This document shows, piece by piece, positions 1 through 12,130 of a stretch of DNA of 64,000 nt. The notes below the pieces were generated by a model. That model saw only the letters and a list, made by a program, of their open reading frames with translations, had not been told where the DNA came from and did not search any database. The position numbers and the translations under genes are program-made. Position 1 is the stretch's first letter, and each line of letters begins with the position of its first letter. Where the stretch lies: contig NZ_JACVWU010000002.1 in assembly GCF_014596915.1 (NCBI RefSeq), positions 124,001-188,000 of the forward strand. Direction: 5' to 3'. Source of the DNA: Streptomyces sp. TRM68416 (GTDB lineage Bacteria; Actinomycetota; Actinomycetes; Streptomycetales; Streptomycetaceae).

Positions 1-507
1 GGTGGTGATGAAGAGCGGGACCTGGATCTGGTGGCCGGTCTCCAGCGTGGCGGGCTTGGTGCCGCCGGTGGAGCGGTCGCCCTGGACGCCCGGCTCGGTC
101 TCCTGGACGACGAGCTCGACGGCGGCCGGCAGCTCGACGAAGAGCACCTCGCCCTCGTGCTGCGCGACGGTGGCGGTGAAGCCCTCGATCAGGAAGTTGG
201 CGGCGTCGCCGACGGCCTTGCGGTCGACCATGAGCTGGTCGTAGGTCTCCATGTCCATGAAGACGAAGTACTCGCCGTCCATGTACGAGAACTGCATGTC
301 GCGCTTGTCGACAGTGGCCGTCTCGACCTTGACACCGGCGTTGAAGGTCTTGTCGACGACCTTGCCGGAGAGCACGTTCTTGAGCTTGGTGCGCACGAAG
401 GCCGGGCCCTTGCCGGGCTTGACGTGCTGGAACTCGACGACGGACCAGAGCTGGCCGCCTTCGAGCTTGAGCACCATGCCGTTCTTGAGGTCGTTCGTGG
501 AAGCCAC
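1..507 (-). CDS. efp: Elongation factor P (C-terminus cut by window edge)
   Basis: EF-P enters the ribosomal E site and relieves stalling at consecutive prolines. About 169 of the usual 188 residues are present; the C-terminal end of OB domain III lies beyond base 1. The GTG start at 507 gives the canonical N-terminus [10 protein letters not shown]. The loop that reaches the peptidyl-transferase centre reads KPGKGPAF, with the tip lysine near residue 33. Actinobacterial EF-Ps with this PGKGP loop are reported to work with an unmodified lysine, and no modification enzyme gene is seen here. It lies 51 bp downstream of the peptidase-like gene on the same strand and may share its transcript. Confidence 0.97.
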   Translation of the reverse strand, partial: MASTNDLKNGMVLKLEGGQLWSVVEFQHVKPGKGPAFVRTKLKNVLSGKVVDKTFNAGVKVETATVDKRDMQFSYMDGEYFVFMDMETYDQLMVDRKAVGDAANFLIEGFTATVAQHEGEVLFVELPAAVELVVQETEPGVQGDRSTGGTKPATLETGHQIQVPLFITT

Positions 508-558
508 GGTTGCGGAATCTCCTGGACTGACGTGGACGACCCCGGGGCACGCACCTGC

Positions 559-1665
559 CTAGAGTGCGAGCAGCTCCTTGGTCGTGATGGTGAGTAGCTC
601 GGGTCCGCCGTCCGCCTCGGGGCGAACGACGAGCGTGTCATCGATCCGGACACCGCCCCGGCCCGGGAGGTGGACCCCCGGTTCGACGGTGACCGGCACG
701 CAAGCGTCCAGTTTACCCATGGCCGCGGGGGCCAACTGCGGGTCCTCGTCGATTTCGAGCCCGACACCGTGCCCGGTGAGCGGTGGCAGGCCCTCCGTGT
801 ATCCCGCGGAGTCCAGTACGTGGCGTGCGGCACGGTCCACGTCACGGCAGGCGGCGCCGGGTGCGAGGGCCTCGCGGCCGGCGCGCTGGGCGGCGAAGAC
901 GAGGTCGTACAGCTCGATCTGCCAGTCGGCGGGGGACGTGCCGATGGCGAAGGTGCGGCCGATCTCGCAGCGGTAGCCGCGGTAGGTGGCGCCCAGGCAG
1001 ACGGAGAGGAAGTCGCCCTCCTCGACCCTGCGGTCGGTGGGGCGGTGGGCGCGGCGACCGGAGTGCGGGCCGGTGGCGACGGAGGTCGGGAAGGCCGGGC
1101 CGTCGGCGCCGTGGTCGACGAGGCGGCGCTCCAGCTCCAGGGCGAGATGCCGTTCGGTGCGGCCGACGAGGATGGATTCCAGGAGCTCGCCCAGGGCCTG
1201 GTCGGCGATCTCGGCGCCGATGCGCAGACAGGAGATCTCCTCCTCGTCCTTGACCACCCTGAGCTGCTCGACGGCTCCGCCCAGGTCGGCCAGGCGCAGG
1301 CGCGGCGCGACCGAGCGGATGGCGCGGTGGCGGGCCACGGTGACGTAGTGCTCCTCCAGGGCGAGGGAGTCGGCGTCCTGCGCGGCCGCGAGGTCGGCCG
1401 CCGCGACGGCGGGATCGCCGCCGATGCCGGGGAGGGTGTGCAGGCGCAGGGCCTCGTCCGGGCGCCCCTCGGCGGGACGGTCGTCCGGCGGGCCGGCGCA
1501 CACCAGGACGTCCTCGGTCCTGCCGACCAGCAGGACGGCGCCGCGCGGGGCCGCGCCTGCGAGGTAGCGGACGTTGGCGGGGCGGGTCACCAGGGCGGAC
1601 TGGCTGCCGCCGGCTTGGCAGCGGTCCCTGAGCCTGGCTCGGCGGGTGGCGTACACCTCTGACAT
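559..1665 (-). CDS. M24-family Xaa-Pro peptidase-like protein with altered metal ligands
   Basis: This 368-residue protein has a creatinase-like N-terminal domain (about 1-140) followed by a pita-bread M24 domain (about 140-368), the architecture of aminopeptidase P and prolidase. Two ligand positions are intact: His299 in TGHGVGLE and Glu328 in TVEPGVH. Three others differ from the family. The first Asp of the usual VDxG motif is Cys223 (SVCLGATY), the second Asp of the SDITRT-type motif is Glu234 (CEIGRTF), and the final Glu of the RxED motif is Asp342 (RIDDT). The family normally binds two divalent metals through D, D, H, E and E, so activity is doubtful. It sits between efp and a proline-rich protein gene. 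The fold assignment is firm; enzyme activity is not. Confidence 0.9.
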   Translation of the reverse strand: MSEVYATRRARLRDRCQAGGSQSALVTRPANVRYLAGAAPRGAVLLVGRTEDVLVCAGPPDDRPAEGRPDEALRLHTLPGIGGDPAVAAADLAAAQDADSLALEEHYVTVARHRAIRSVAPRLRLADLGGAVEQLRVVKDEEEISCLRIGAEIADQALGELLESILVGRTERHLALELERRLVDHGADGPAFPTSVATGPHSGRRAHRPTDRRVEEGDFLSVCLGATYRGYRCEIGRTFAIGTSPADWQIELYDLVFAAQRAGREALAPGAACRDVDRAARHVLDSAGYTEGLPPLTGHGVGLEIDEDPQLAPAAMGKLDACVPVTVEPGVHLPGRGGVRIDDTLVVRPEADGGPELLTITTKELLAL

Positions 1666-1763
1666 GTGTCGAGCGTAGGAGCGTTGTCTGTTTTGTGCCG
1701 GTTGGGAGGGCCGAGTGGGGGTTGCGGGGGTGGTGCGTCGGGTGCGGGCCGGTGGGGGTTTCT

Positions 1764-1783
1764 CGCGCAGTTCCCCGCGCCCC
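1764..1783. repeat. Dispersed 20-bp element, copy 1 of 3
   Basis: The 20-mer CGCGCAGTTCCCCGCGCCCC is found here, between the peptidase-like gene and the P-loop gene, and again at 59589-59608 and 59692-59711. All copies are intergenic. I remember similar strings as common in Streptomyces intergenic DNA but cannot verify this. Function unknown. Confidence 0.7.
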
Positions 1784-1821
1784 TTGAGTACGTCAGCTCC
1801 CCTGCGCCCGGAAGAACCGCG

Positions 1822-2925
1822 CTACCACTTCGGCGGGCTGGCGATCGAGCGTGCCAGTACGTCGTCCAGCACCTGTGCCGTCTGCGGTACGTCCAGCTGG
1901 GAGTTGTCGATGATCGGCAGGCCGGAGCCGTACCAGCCGGCCATACGGCCGTGGATGCGGGCGACCTCCTCGTCGGTGAGGCGGCGGTTGCCGGAGCGTT
2001 CGGCGTTGCGCTCCAGGACGATCTCCAGGCCCGGCAGGAGAACCACCGGCAGCAGCCCCGGACCCACATGGCGCTTCCAGCCGCCGAGGCCCACGACCGG
2101 GCGGTCGGGGAAGACGGCGTCGTCGAGGATGCAGGAGATGCCGTTGGCCAGGAAGTTGCGCGCGGCGAAACCGCAGGTGCGGCGGGCCAGGCGGTACTGC
2201 GCCTCGGAGTTGTCGTTCCAGCCCGTCTGGGGGTCGGCGAAGCCCGAGCGGACCCATTCGCGTACGTCGTCGAGGCTGATGTGGGCGGTGGGCACCCGGC
2301 GGTGGTCCGCCCAGTACTTGGCGACGCTGGTCTTGCCGGCCCCGGCCGGGCCGATGAGCAGCACCGCGATCGCCGCGATCGCCGTGGTCGCCGGGTCGTG
2401 CGCGGCGGTGGCCGGCGGCGGACTCGGCATGGCCACGGGGCCGCCGGGCGGCAGCGTGACGTGCCCCGTGGTGTCCGGGGCCGGCGGCGCCGGGACGTGA
2501 TGCGGAGCGGGCGGGACCGATCCCGGCGGGGGCGCGGTGAAGCCCGGCGCGGGGTGCGGCGGGGGGACGGGGGCCGATCCGTGGTACGGCGGAGGCACGG
2601 GTCCGGAGCCCTGGTGCGCCGGAGGGACCGAGCCGGAACCCTGATGCGCCGGAGGAACGGGGGCCGAGCCCTGATGCGGCGGAGGCACAGGAGCCGAGCC
2701 GCCCTGATGGGGCGGAGGAAGCGGGCCGGACGCCTGATGCGCCGGAGGGACAGGGGACGCCCCCGGATGCGCCGGAGCCGCGGGAGCGGATCCCTGGTGT
2801 GTGCCCGGGTGCGGTTGACCCGGGTCCTGTGCGGCCGGGGACCAGCCGACGGCCGGTCCGTGCCCCGGCTGGTGGGGCGGCGGCAGCGGAGAACCCACTG
2901 CGTGCTGCATCCGGTGCCACTCCAT
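1822..2925 (-). CDS. Proline-repeat P-loop (AAA_33/polynucleotide-kinase-like) protein
   Basis: A 367-residue protein in two parts. Residues 1-180 are low-complexity and Pro/His/Gly-rich, with about seven tandem decapeptides of the type PVPPxHQGSx between residues 57 and 125. Residues 185-367 form a P-loop kinase-like domain with Walker A GPAGAGKTS at 192-200 and a following LDD motif, resembling the AAA_33/zeta/polynucleotide-kinase group that phosphorylates small molecules or nucleic acid ends. Seven PPP triplets occur in the N-terminal half. No signal peptide or membrane segment is seen. It lies upstream of the peptidase-like gene and efp on the same strand. The substrate is unknown; the kinase fold is inferred from the P-loop and its context. 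Confidence 0.85.
   Translation of the reverse strand: MEWHRMQHAVGSPLPPPHQPGHGPAVGWSPAAQDPGQPHPGTHQGSAPAAPAHPGASPVPPAHQASGPLPPPHQGGSAPVPPPHQGSAPVPPAHQGSGSVPPAHQGSGPVPPPYHGSAPVPPPHPAPGFTAPPPGSVPPAPHHVPAPPAPDTTGHVTLPPGGPVAMPSPPPATAAHDPATTAIAAIAVLLIGPAGAGKTSVAKYWADHRRVPTAHISLDDVREWVRSGFADPQTGWNDNSEAQYRLARRTCGFAARNFLANGISCILDDAVFPDRPVVGLGGWKRHVGPGLLPVVLLPGLEIVLERNAERSGNRRLTDEEVARIHGRMAGWYGSGLPIIDNSQLDVPQTAQVLDDVLARSIASPPKW
2554..2757. repeat. 30-bp in-frame tandem repeat (decapeptide-encoding)
   Basis: About seven degenerate 30-bp units encode the PVPPxHQGSx decapeptides of the P-loop protein. The unit is a whole number of codons, so copies can be gained or lost without a frameshift. Confidence 0.85.
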
Positions 2926-2982
2926 CTCGTACGGGCCATGGGCGCTGGCAGCGAGGTACGACCCCGCTCCCTACCGAACGGT

Positions 2983-3022
2983 ACCGCCCCCGGCCACCGA
3001 TTGGTGAACGGCCGGGGGCGGT
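2983..3022. terminator. Hairpin terminator downstream of aroB
   Basis: A perfect 13-bp stem (ACCGCCCCCGGCC at 2983-2995 with GGCCGGGGGCGGT at 3010-3022) and a 14-nt loop, about 50 nt past the aroB stop and before the P-loop gene start. Like most Streptomyces hairpins it has no clear U-tract. Confidence 0.75.
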
Positions 3023-3074
3023 CCGAAGTGCCCGTGCCCGCAGGGTAAATCGGGCGTACGACGTGGCAGCGGAC

Positions 3075-5856
<2,782 letters not shown>

Positions 5857-6062
5857 CGGTGCTCCTCAGTGCTCGCGCCCTGGTACTGCCCTCGTACGCG
5901 CTTCCTCGCGTACGGCGATGGCGCGACCAGGTGCGCGGCCCCGGCCCGCCACCTCCGATCCTCCCACGCCCGGCGCCTGTTTCCGGCCGCCGGTCCATCA
6001 GACGGACGGGACAGTGTCAGGTTCCTGCTGGGCGGCGCTCGGACGGAACCGCTCTCCAAGCG

Positions 6063-6290
6063 CTACCGAGGAGCCCCGCGGCGATCGGAGTCGCCGCACT
6101 GCCGCCGCGGAACCCGCCCTGCCCTGCGTCGCGCCCGGTACCGGACGATCCTTCTGCGCAGCGCGAGGACCCAGCTCGCCAGGACGGCGACCGCGATCAG
6201 CCAGAGCGCGACGTCCATGACCCAGGTGGGCAGGAACCACAGCAGCTGCCGAAGCAGTTCGGCAGACGCCAGCGGCATGCCTGCGGACAC
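6063..6290 (-). CDS. Small single-span membrane protein, unknown function
   Basis: A 75-residue protein with one clear hydrophobic span (about residues 15-43: LWFLPTWVMDVALWLIAVAV and on) followed by an Arg-rich, positively charged C-terminal tail. The GTG start at 6290 is preceded by a good ribosome-binding site (GGGAGGGAAG, about 6-10 nt upstream). An in-frame ATG four codons later is an alternative. It fills the gap between aroE and aroC on the same strand. The charge pattern suggests a cytosolic C-terminus. I recognise no family, and the case for a gene rests on the Shine-Dalgarno sequence and the span. Confidence 0.55.
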   Translation of the reverse strand: MSAGMPLASAELLRQLLWFLPTWVMDVALWLIAVAVLASWVLALRRRIVRYRARRRAGRVPRRQCGDSDRRGAPR

Positions 6291-6335
6291 GAGACGCTTC
6301 CCTCCCGGCCCCGCACCCGCGGAACCAAGCGGATC

Positions 6336-7175
6336 CTAACGTTCCGCCAGCGCGTGCTCGCCCGCCTTCCGCATGGCGTCCAGCGGCGCGGGCGCGCGTC
6401 CCGTCATCTGCTCGACCTGGAGCACCGCCTGGTGCACCAGCAGGTCGAGGCCGCTGACCACGGCACCGCCGAACATCGACCAGCGGGCCGCGAGCTCGGT
6501 GGGCCACGGCTCGTAGAGCACGTCGAAGAGGGTGGCGGGCCGTTCCGGTACGGCGGTGGCCAGGGCGTCCGTCGTGCCGGCCGGCGTGGTCGCGATCACC
6601 AGCGGCGCGCGCAGCGCCCCGGCTGCGTCCGCCCAGTCCGCCGTACGCACCTCGACGTCCAGCCGCTCGCCCCACTGCCGCATCTCGGCGGCCCGGGCCT
6701 CGCTGCGGACGTAGGCGACGACCTCACCGGTGCAGACGCGGGCGAGGGCGGCCAGCGCGGAGGAGGCGGTGGCGCCGGCGCCGAGGATCGCCGCCGAGTC
6801 GACCTGCTCGATGCCGCGTTCCCGCAGGGCGGCGACCATGCCGGGGATGTCGGTGTTGTCGCCGACGCGGCGGCCGTCCTCGGTGAGGACGACCGTGTTG
6901 ACCGCCTCCACCGAGCGGGCCGTCTCACTGACCTCGTCCAGCAGCGGGATGACCGCCCGCTTCAACGGCATGGTCAGCGACAGCCCGGCCCACTCCGGCC
7001 CGAGCTCGGCGAAGAACCCGGGCAGCGCCGCCTCGTCCACCTCGAACCGGTCGTACGTCCAGCCGGTCAGCCCCAGTTCCTGGTACGCGGTGCGGTGCAG
7101 CACCGGGGAGAGGGAGTGGGCGATGGGCGAGCCGAGCACGGCGGCCCGACGGGCGTTGGCGGCCCGAGCTGTCAT
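6336..7175 (-). CDS. aroE: Shikimate 5-dehydrogenase
   Basis: Reduces 3-dehydroshikimate to shikimate with NADPH. The product has 279 residues. The substrate-binding SLSP serines are at 21-23, the catalytic lysine is Lys72 (TMPLK), the catalytic aspartate is Asp109 (GDNTD), and the NADP-binding loop GAGATASSA is at 132-140. The start at 7175 (MTARAANARR) lies 11 bp downstream of the mltG stop, so it is probably co-transcribed with mltG. The frame is open upstream through mltG in another register, which I discount. aroE is separated from aroC-K-B only by the small membrane protein gene. Confidence 0.95.
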   Translation of the reverse strand: MTARAANARRAAVLGSPIAHSLSPVLHRTAYQELGLTGWTYDRFEVDEAALPGFFAELGPEWAGLSLTMPLKRAVIPLLDEVSETARSVEAVNTVVLTEDGRRVGDNTDIPGMVAALRERGIEQVDSAAILGAGATASSALAALARVCTGEVVAYVRSEARAAEMRQWGERLDVEVRTADWADAAGALRAPLVIATTPAGTTDALATAVPERPATLFDVLYEPWPTELAARWSMFGGAVVSGLDLLVHQAVLQVEQMTGRAPAPLDAMRKAGEHALAER

Positions 7176-7186
7176 TGAACCTGTCC

Positions 7187-8872
7187 TCAGTCCTTGTTCC
7201 GCGAGGCGTTGAACTCCTGGACCAGCTTGTCGTGTTCGGCGAGCGTCCTGGTGAACTTGCTGGTCTTGCCGTCGAGGGAGATGAAGTAGTACCAGCCGTC
7301 GCTCGTCGGATCGAGCGCGCCCTTGAGCGCGTCGTTGCCGGGGTTGGAGATGGGTCCGGGCGGCAGCCCCTTCACGTAGTACGTGTTGTAGGGGTTGTTG
7401 TACTGCTTCAGCTCGGCGATCGTCAGATCGATCTTGCTCTGGTTCTTGATGTAGTTGTACGTGGAGTCGAACTCCAGGGCGCCGTACGTCTGCGGGTTGC
7501 CGGGCTTGAGGCGGTTGTAGACGACCTCGGCCATCTTGCGGAAGTCGTCGTGGCTCGTACCCTCGGCCTGCACCATGCTGGCCACGGTGAGCAGTTGCCA
7601 GGGATCGTCGAGGCCCAGGCCCTCGGCCTTCTTCTCCAGGCCGAGTTCCTCGTACGTCGCGGTGGCCCGGCCGACCATCTCCTTCAGGACGGTCTCCGGC
7701 TTCTGCCCCTTGGCGGCGGGATAGGTGCCCGGGTGGAGGAAGCCCTCCAGCGGGTCCTTGACGTCGCCGCCCTTCTCCGCCCAGTCCGGCAGTCCGAGGC
7801 TGCCGTAGTTCTTCTGCGCCGCCTTCTTGGTGGCGCCCGACTCCAGGTCGAGCTTCTCGTCGATCGCCTTGTAGATGCTGAAGTTGCGCTGCCCCGGTGT
7901 GACCATCAGGTTGTTCTGGCTCTTGGGGTCGAGCATCATCACGACGGCGCTCTTGGCGGACATCTCCTTCTTCAGGAGGTAGGCGCCGGCCTGGATCTTG
8001 TTCCCGTCGGGGTTCTGGGACTGCGCGGCGACGAACGCGTCGACGCTCTTGACGACCCCCGCCTCCTTGAGAAGACGGCCGATCTCGTAGCCGCCCGCGC
8101 CCTTGGGAATCTCGACGGACACCGTCGTGGACGTGCCGTCCCCGGCATAGTCCGGAGCCTCGGCGAAACGATCCTGATAGAACTGATACCCGAAATATCC
8201 GACACCGGCGATGCCGCCACCGAAGACCAGCAGCACCACCAGACAGGCACACCCGCTACGGCGCTTCTTCCCGCCCTTGCCACCCCGGCCCCGCCGCTCC
8301 CCGCGGCCGCGCCGGCTCCCCGGCTCGTCGGCGTCCACGTCGTCGTCGGCGTCGGTGTCCTCTCCGCCGCCCGCGAAGAAGGCGTGTTCACCCTGGTCGG
8401 GCCCCGGATCCCAGTCGGTTCGGGGCTCCGGTTCGGTGCTGCGCCGGTTCGGGGGCTCCGGCGGCGGATAGGCCTCGGGCGTGCCGTAGTAGTCCGGCTG
8501 CTGCCCCTCGTATCCGCCGGCCTGCTGGCCGTAGGGGTCCGCGGGGTCGGTGTACTGGACCTGCGGTTGGTGCGTGCCGGCACCCCAGCCGCCGTTGTCG
8601 TAGCCCTGCTGGTAGCCGTCCCCCTGCTGGTAGCCGTCTCCCGGGTACTGCTGCTGGTTGTACTGCTGCGCCTGACCGTATCCGGCCTGTTCGCCGGTGC
8701 CCCAGTCGCCGTACTGCGGCTGCTGCGGCTGCTCTGGATAGTGCTGCGGCTGGCCGCCGTAGGAGGACTGCTGGCCCATGTGGGCCTGCTGTCCTTCCCA
8801 TCCACCGTCCCCGTAGTACGGGTCCTCGGGATGCCACGGTTCGGAGCCCTGGCCCCGGCCATACTCAGTCAT
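7187..8872 (-). CDS. mltG: Endolytic peptidoglycan transglycosylase MltG (YceG family)
   Basis: MltG cleaves nascent glycan strands at the membrane and sets their length. The protein has 561 residues; the C-terminal 330 are the YceG-like domain with conserved stretches such as ASMVQAEG and EVVYNRLKPG. A membrane span lies at about 208-230, after a basic GKKRRS stop-transfer signal. The first 200 residues are predicted cytosolic and unusual: rich in Gln, Tyr and Gly with many YxxGQQ-like units, then an acidic stretch (EDTDADDDVDADE). MltG of model bacteria has only a short cytosolic segment. The gene lies between ruvX upstream and aroE downstream. Confidence 0.93.
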   Translation of the reverse strand: MTEYGRGQGSEPWHPEDPYYGDGGWEGQQAHMGQQSSYGGQPQHYPEQPQQPQYGDWGTGEQAGYGQAQQYNQQQYPGDGYQQGDGYQQGYDNGGWGAGTHQPQVQYTDPADPYGQQAGGYEGQQPDYYGTPEAYPPPEPPNRRSTEPEPRTDWDPGPDQGEHAFFAGGGEDTDADDDVDADEPGSRRGRGERRGRGGKGGKKRRSGCACLVVLLVFGGGIAGVGYFGYQFYQDRFAEAPDYAGDGTSTTVSVEIPKGAGGYEIGRLLKEAGVVKSVDAFVAAQSQNPDGNKIQAGAYLLKKEMSAKSAVVMMLDPKSQNNLMVTPGQRNFSIYKAIDEKLDLESGATKKAAQKNYGSLGLPDWAEKGGDVKDPLEGFLHPGTYPAAKGQKPETVLKEMVGRATATYEELGLEKKAEGLGLDDPWQLLTVASMVQAEGTSHDDFRKMAEVVYNRLKPGNPQTYGALEFDSTYNYIKNQSKIDLTIAELKQYNNPYNTYYVKGLPPGPISNPGNDALKGALDPTSDGWYYFISLDGKTSKFTRTLAEHDKLVQEFNASRNKD

Positions 8873-8993
8873 CGATCCCCTAGAGCCGCGAGGCGGCGGT
8901 CACGCGGCGTCGGGCCCGGCTTCCGATCCGCCTCTCTTTGTGCGGAGGCTGTTCGAACACCTCCGCATCGCGCGGAACGTTACCGTATCGCGA

Positions 8994-9458
8994 TCAGATG
9001 ACCACTTCGACGCCCTCGCCCGGCGCTTTGCCTGACACCCGTTCGGATTCCAGTGCCTGCTGGAGGATGATCACGGCGGCTGCCTGGTCGATGACCGATC
9101 TGCCCTTCTTGGACTTCACGCCCGAGGCGCGCAGCCCCTGACTGGCCGTCACCGTGGTCATGCGCTCGTCCACGAGTCTCACCGGAATCGGCGCGATCAT
9201 GCGGGCCAGTTCCTGGGCGAAGCCCCGCACCTTGACCGCGGCCGGGCCCTCGCCGCCCTTGAGGGAGCGCGGGAGCCCGACGACGACCTCGATCGGCTCG
9301 TACTCCTCGACCAGTTGCCTCAACCGGCGTTGAGCTGCGGGGATGTCCCGGCCGGGGACGGTCTCCACCGGGGTGGCGAGGATCCCGTCGGGGTCGCACG
9401 AGGCGACCCCGATGCGGGCGTCCCCGACGTCGATGGCGAGCCGACGTCCTCTGCGCAT
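8994..9458 (-). CDS. ruvX: Putative pre-16S rRNA nuclease / Holliday-junction resolvase fold (YqgF)
   Basis: A 154-residue RNase H-fold protein with the first catalytic aspartate in AIDVGDARIGVAS (about residue 10), a conserved VGLPRSLKG segment, and a later LVDERMTT motif. E. coli YqgF is implicated in maturing the 5' end of 16S rRNA, and resolvase activity is reported in some relatives. The start overlaps the alaS stop by one base (TAATG), a typical coupling in this cluster. It is followed 121 bp later by mltG. Confidence 0.94.
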   Translation of the reverse strand: MRRGRRLAIDVGDARIGVASCDPDGILATPVETVPGRDIPAAQRRLRQLVEEYEPIEVVVGLPRSLKGGEGPAAVKVRGFAQELARMIAPIPVRLVDERMTTVTASQGLRASGVKSKKGRSVIDQAAAVIILQQALESERVSGKAPGEGVEVVI

Positions 9459-12130
9459 TACTTGGCCGTCTCCTGGACGAGGCGCTCGACGGCGTCCACG
9501 GCCTCGCCGAGGGCGGCCGGGTTCTGGCCGCCGCCCTGGGCGACGTCCGGCTTGCCGCCACCGCCGCCGCCGAGGGTCTTGGCGGCCGTGCGGACCAGGT
9601 CACCGGCCTTCAGGCCGCGCTCGCGGGCGGCCTCGTTGGTGGCGATGACGGTCAGCGGCTTGCCGTTCGCCACGGTGAACAGGGCGACGACGGCGGCCCG
9701 TCCGCCCTGGATGCGGCCGCGCACGTCGAGCACGAGCTTGCGCAGGTCGTCGGCGGTGGTGCCGTCCGGGACCTGACCGGTCACCAGGGCGATCCCGCGT
9801 ACGTCCTTGGCGGACTCGGCGAGACCGGCGGCGGCCTGGAGCACCTTCTCGGCGCGGAACTTCTCGATCTCCTTCTCGGCGTCCTTCAGCTTGCCGAGCA
9901 TGGCGGAGACCTTCTCCGGGAGCTCCTCCGGACGCCCCTTGATCAGCTCCTGGAGCTGGGCGACGACCGTGTGCTCACGGGCGAGGAAGTTGTAGGCGTC
10001 AACACCCACGAGGGCCTCGATACGGCGTACGCCCGAGCCGATCGACGACTCGCCGAGCAGCTTCACCAGGCCCAGCTGGGCGGTGTTGTGGACGTGCGTG
10101 CCGCCGCACAGCTCCTTGGAGAAGTCACCGATGGTCACGACGCGGACCCGCTCGCCGTACTTCTCGCCGAACTCGGCGATGGCGCCCTGCTTCTTGGCCT
10201 CGTCGATGCCCATGACCTCGGCGTGCACGTCGAGGTCGCGGGCGAGCACCTCGTTGATCTTCTGCTCGACGTCGGTCATCACGGCCGTGGGAACGGCGGA
10301 CGGGGAACCGAAGTCGAAGCGGAAGCGGCCGGGCTGGTTCTCGGAACCGGCCTGGGCGGCCGTCGGGCCGAGGGCGTCGCGCAGGGCCTGGTGGGTGAGG
10401 TGGGTGGCCGAGTGGGCGCGGGCGATGGCCTTACGGCGGCGGTGGTCGATGGAGGCGTGGGCCTTGGCGCCGACGGTCACCTCGCCGACCTGGACGACGC
10501 CCTTGTGGACGTAGACGCCGGGGACCGGCTTTTGGCAGTCGCGGATCTCGATGACGGCACCGGAGTCGACCTTGATCTTGCCGGTGTCGCCGATCTGGCC
10601 GCCGCCCTCGGCGTAGAACGGGGTGCGGTCGAGGACGATCTCGACCTCGTCGCCCTCGGTGGCGGCCGGGGAGGAGGAGCCATCGACGAGGATGCCGACG
10701 ATCGTCGACTCGCCCTCGGTGTCGGAGTAGCCGATGAACTCGGTCTCGCCGGCGGAGTCGGCGATCTCCCGGTAGGCGCCCATGTCGGCGTGGCCGGTCT
10801 TCTTGGCCTGGGCGTCGGCCTTGGCGCGCTCCCGCTGCTCCTTCATCAGGCGGCGGAAGCCGTCCTCGTCCACGGACAGGCCCTGCTCGGCGGCCATCTC
10901 CAGGGTGAGGTCGATCGGGAAGCCCCAGGTGTCGTGGAGCAGGAAGGCCTTGTCGCCGGCGAGGACCGTGCCGCCGGCGGCCTTGGTCTCGGTCACGGCG
11001 GTGTCGAGGATGTTGGTGCCGGCCTTCAGCGTCTTGAGGAAGGCGTTCTCCTCGGCCAGGGCGACCTTCTCGATGCGCTCGCGATCGGTGACCAGCTCCG
11101 GGTACTGCTGGCCCATCATGGCGATCACGGTGTCCACGAGGTCCTTGACGACGGGGCCCGTGGCGCCGAGGAGGCGCATGTTGCGGATGGCGCGGCGCAT
11201 GATGCGGCGCAGGACGTAGCCGCGGCCCTCGTTGCCCGGGGTGACGCCGTCGCCGATGAGCATCACGGCGGTGCGCATGTGGTCGGTGACCACGCGCAGG
11301 GAGACGTCCGAGGCCTGGGCGTCGCCGTAGCGGACGCCGGTCAGCTCGGTGGCCTTGTTGATGACGGCCATGGAGGTGTCGATCTCGTACATGTTCTGCA
11401 CGCCCTGCAGAATCATGGCGAGGCGCTCCAGGCCGAGACCGGTGTCGATGTTCTTGCTCGGCAGGTCGCCGAGGATGTCGAAGCTCTCCTTGCCGGTGCC
11501 CTCGCCCCGCTCGTACTGCATGAAGACGAGGTTCCAGATCTCCACGTACCGCTCGTCGTTGACGGCCGGGCCGCCCTCGACGCCGAACTCGGGGCCGCGG
11601 TCGTAGTTGATCTCGGAGCAGGGGCCGCAGGGGCCGGGGACGCCCATGGACCAGAAGTTGTCCTTCATGCCCAGGCGCTGGATGCGCTCCATGGGCACGC
11701 CGACGACGTCGTGCCAGATGCGCTCGGCCTCGTCGTCGTCCTTGTAGACGGTGATCCACAGGCGCTCGGGGTCGAGGCCGTAGCCGCCCTTGTCCTGGGG
11801 GCTGGTGAGCAGCTCCCAGGCGAGCTTGATGGCGCCTTCCTTGAAGTAGTCGCCGAAGGAGAAGTTGCCGCACATCTGGAAGAACGTGCCGTGCCGGGTG
11901 GTCTTGCCGACCTCTTCGATGTCCGGCGTGCGCACGCACTTCTGCACGCTGGTGGCGCGGTCGAACGGCGGCTTGACCTCGCCCAGGAAGTAGGGCTTGA
12001 AGGGAACCATGCCGGCGGGGACGAGGAGCAGAGTCGGGTCGTCCGCGATGAGCGACGCCGAAGGGACGACGGTGTGCCCGCGCTCCTCGAAGAAGCTCAG
12101 CCAGCGGCGGCGGATCTCAGCCGACTCCAT
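9458..12130 (-). CDS. alaS: Alanyl-tRNA synthetase
   Basis: Charges tRNA-Ala. At 890 residues it is full length, with the class II catalytic domain first ([15 protein letters not shown] region), then the tRNA-recognition, editing and C-Ala domains. The editing-domain metal ligands are visible as HSATHLTHQ and CGGTHVHN. The C-terminus carries the Gly-rich segment [15 protein letters not shown] typical of AlaRS. The ATG at 12130 overlaps the stop of the upstream membrane protein gene (TGATG). No T-box-like leader is possible because the gene is embedded in an operon. Confidence 0.98.
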   Translation of the reverse strand: MESAEIRRRWLSFFEERGHTVVPSASLIADDPTLLLVPAGMVPFKPYFLGEVKPPFDRATSVQKCVRTPDIEEVGKTTRHGTFFQMCGNFSFGDYFKEGAIKLAWELLTSPQDKGGYGLDPERLWITVYKDDDEAERIWHDVVGVPMERIQRLGMKDNFWSMGVPGPCGPCSEINYDRGPEFGVEGGPAVNDERYVEIWNLVFMQYERGEGTGKESFDILGDLPSKNIDTGLGLERLAMILQGVQNMYEIDTSMAVINKATELTGVRYGDAQASDVSLRVVTDHMRTAVMLIGDGVTPGNEGRGYVLRRIMRRAIRNMRLLGATGPVVKDLVDTVIAMMGQQYPELVTDRERIEKVALAEENAFLKTLKAGTNILDTAVTETKAAGGTVLAGDKAFLLHDTWGFPIDLTLEMAAEQGLSVDEDGFRRLMKEQRERAKADAQAKKTGHADMGAYREIADSAGETEFIGYSDTEGESTIVGILVDGSSSPAATEGDEVEIVLDRTPFYAEGGGQIGDTGKIKVDSGAVIEIRDCQKPVPGVYVHKGVVQVGEVTVGAKAHASIDHRRRKAIARAHSATHLTHQALRDALGPTAAQAGSENQPGRFRFDFGSPSAVPTAVMTDVEQKINEVLARDLDVHAEVMGIDEAKKQGAIAEFGEKYGERVRVVTIGDFSKELCGGTHVHNTAQLGLVKLLGESSIGSGVRRIEALVGVDAYNFLAREHTVVAQLQELIKGRPEELPEKVSAMLGKLKDAEKEIEKFRAEKVLQAAAGLAESAKDVRGIALVTGQVPDGTTADDLRKLVLDVRGRIQGGRAAVVALFTVANGKPLTVIATNEAARERGLKAGDLVRTAAKTLGGGGGGKPDVAQGGGQNPAALGEAVDAVERLVQETAK

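Noticed and set aside
1666-3048. 460-aa plus-strand frame opposite the P-loop protein gene
   Set aside because: Arg/Gly-rich antisense frame created by the GC-rich repeat; no domain and no upstream ribosome site.
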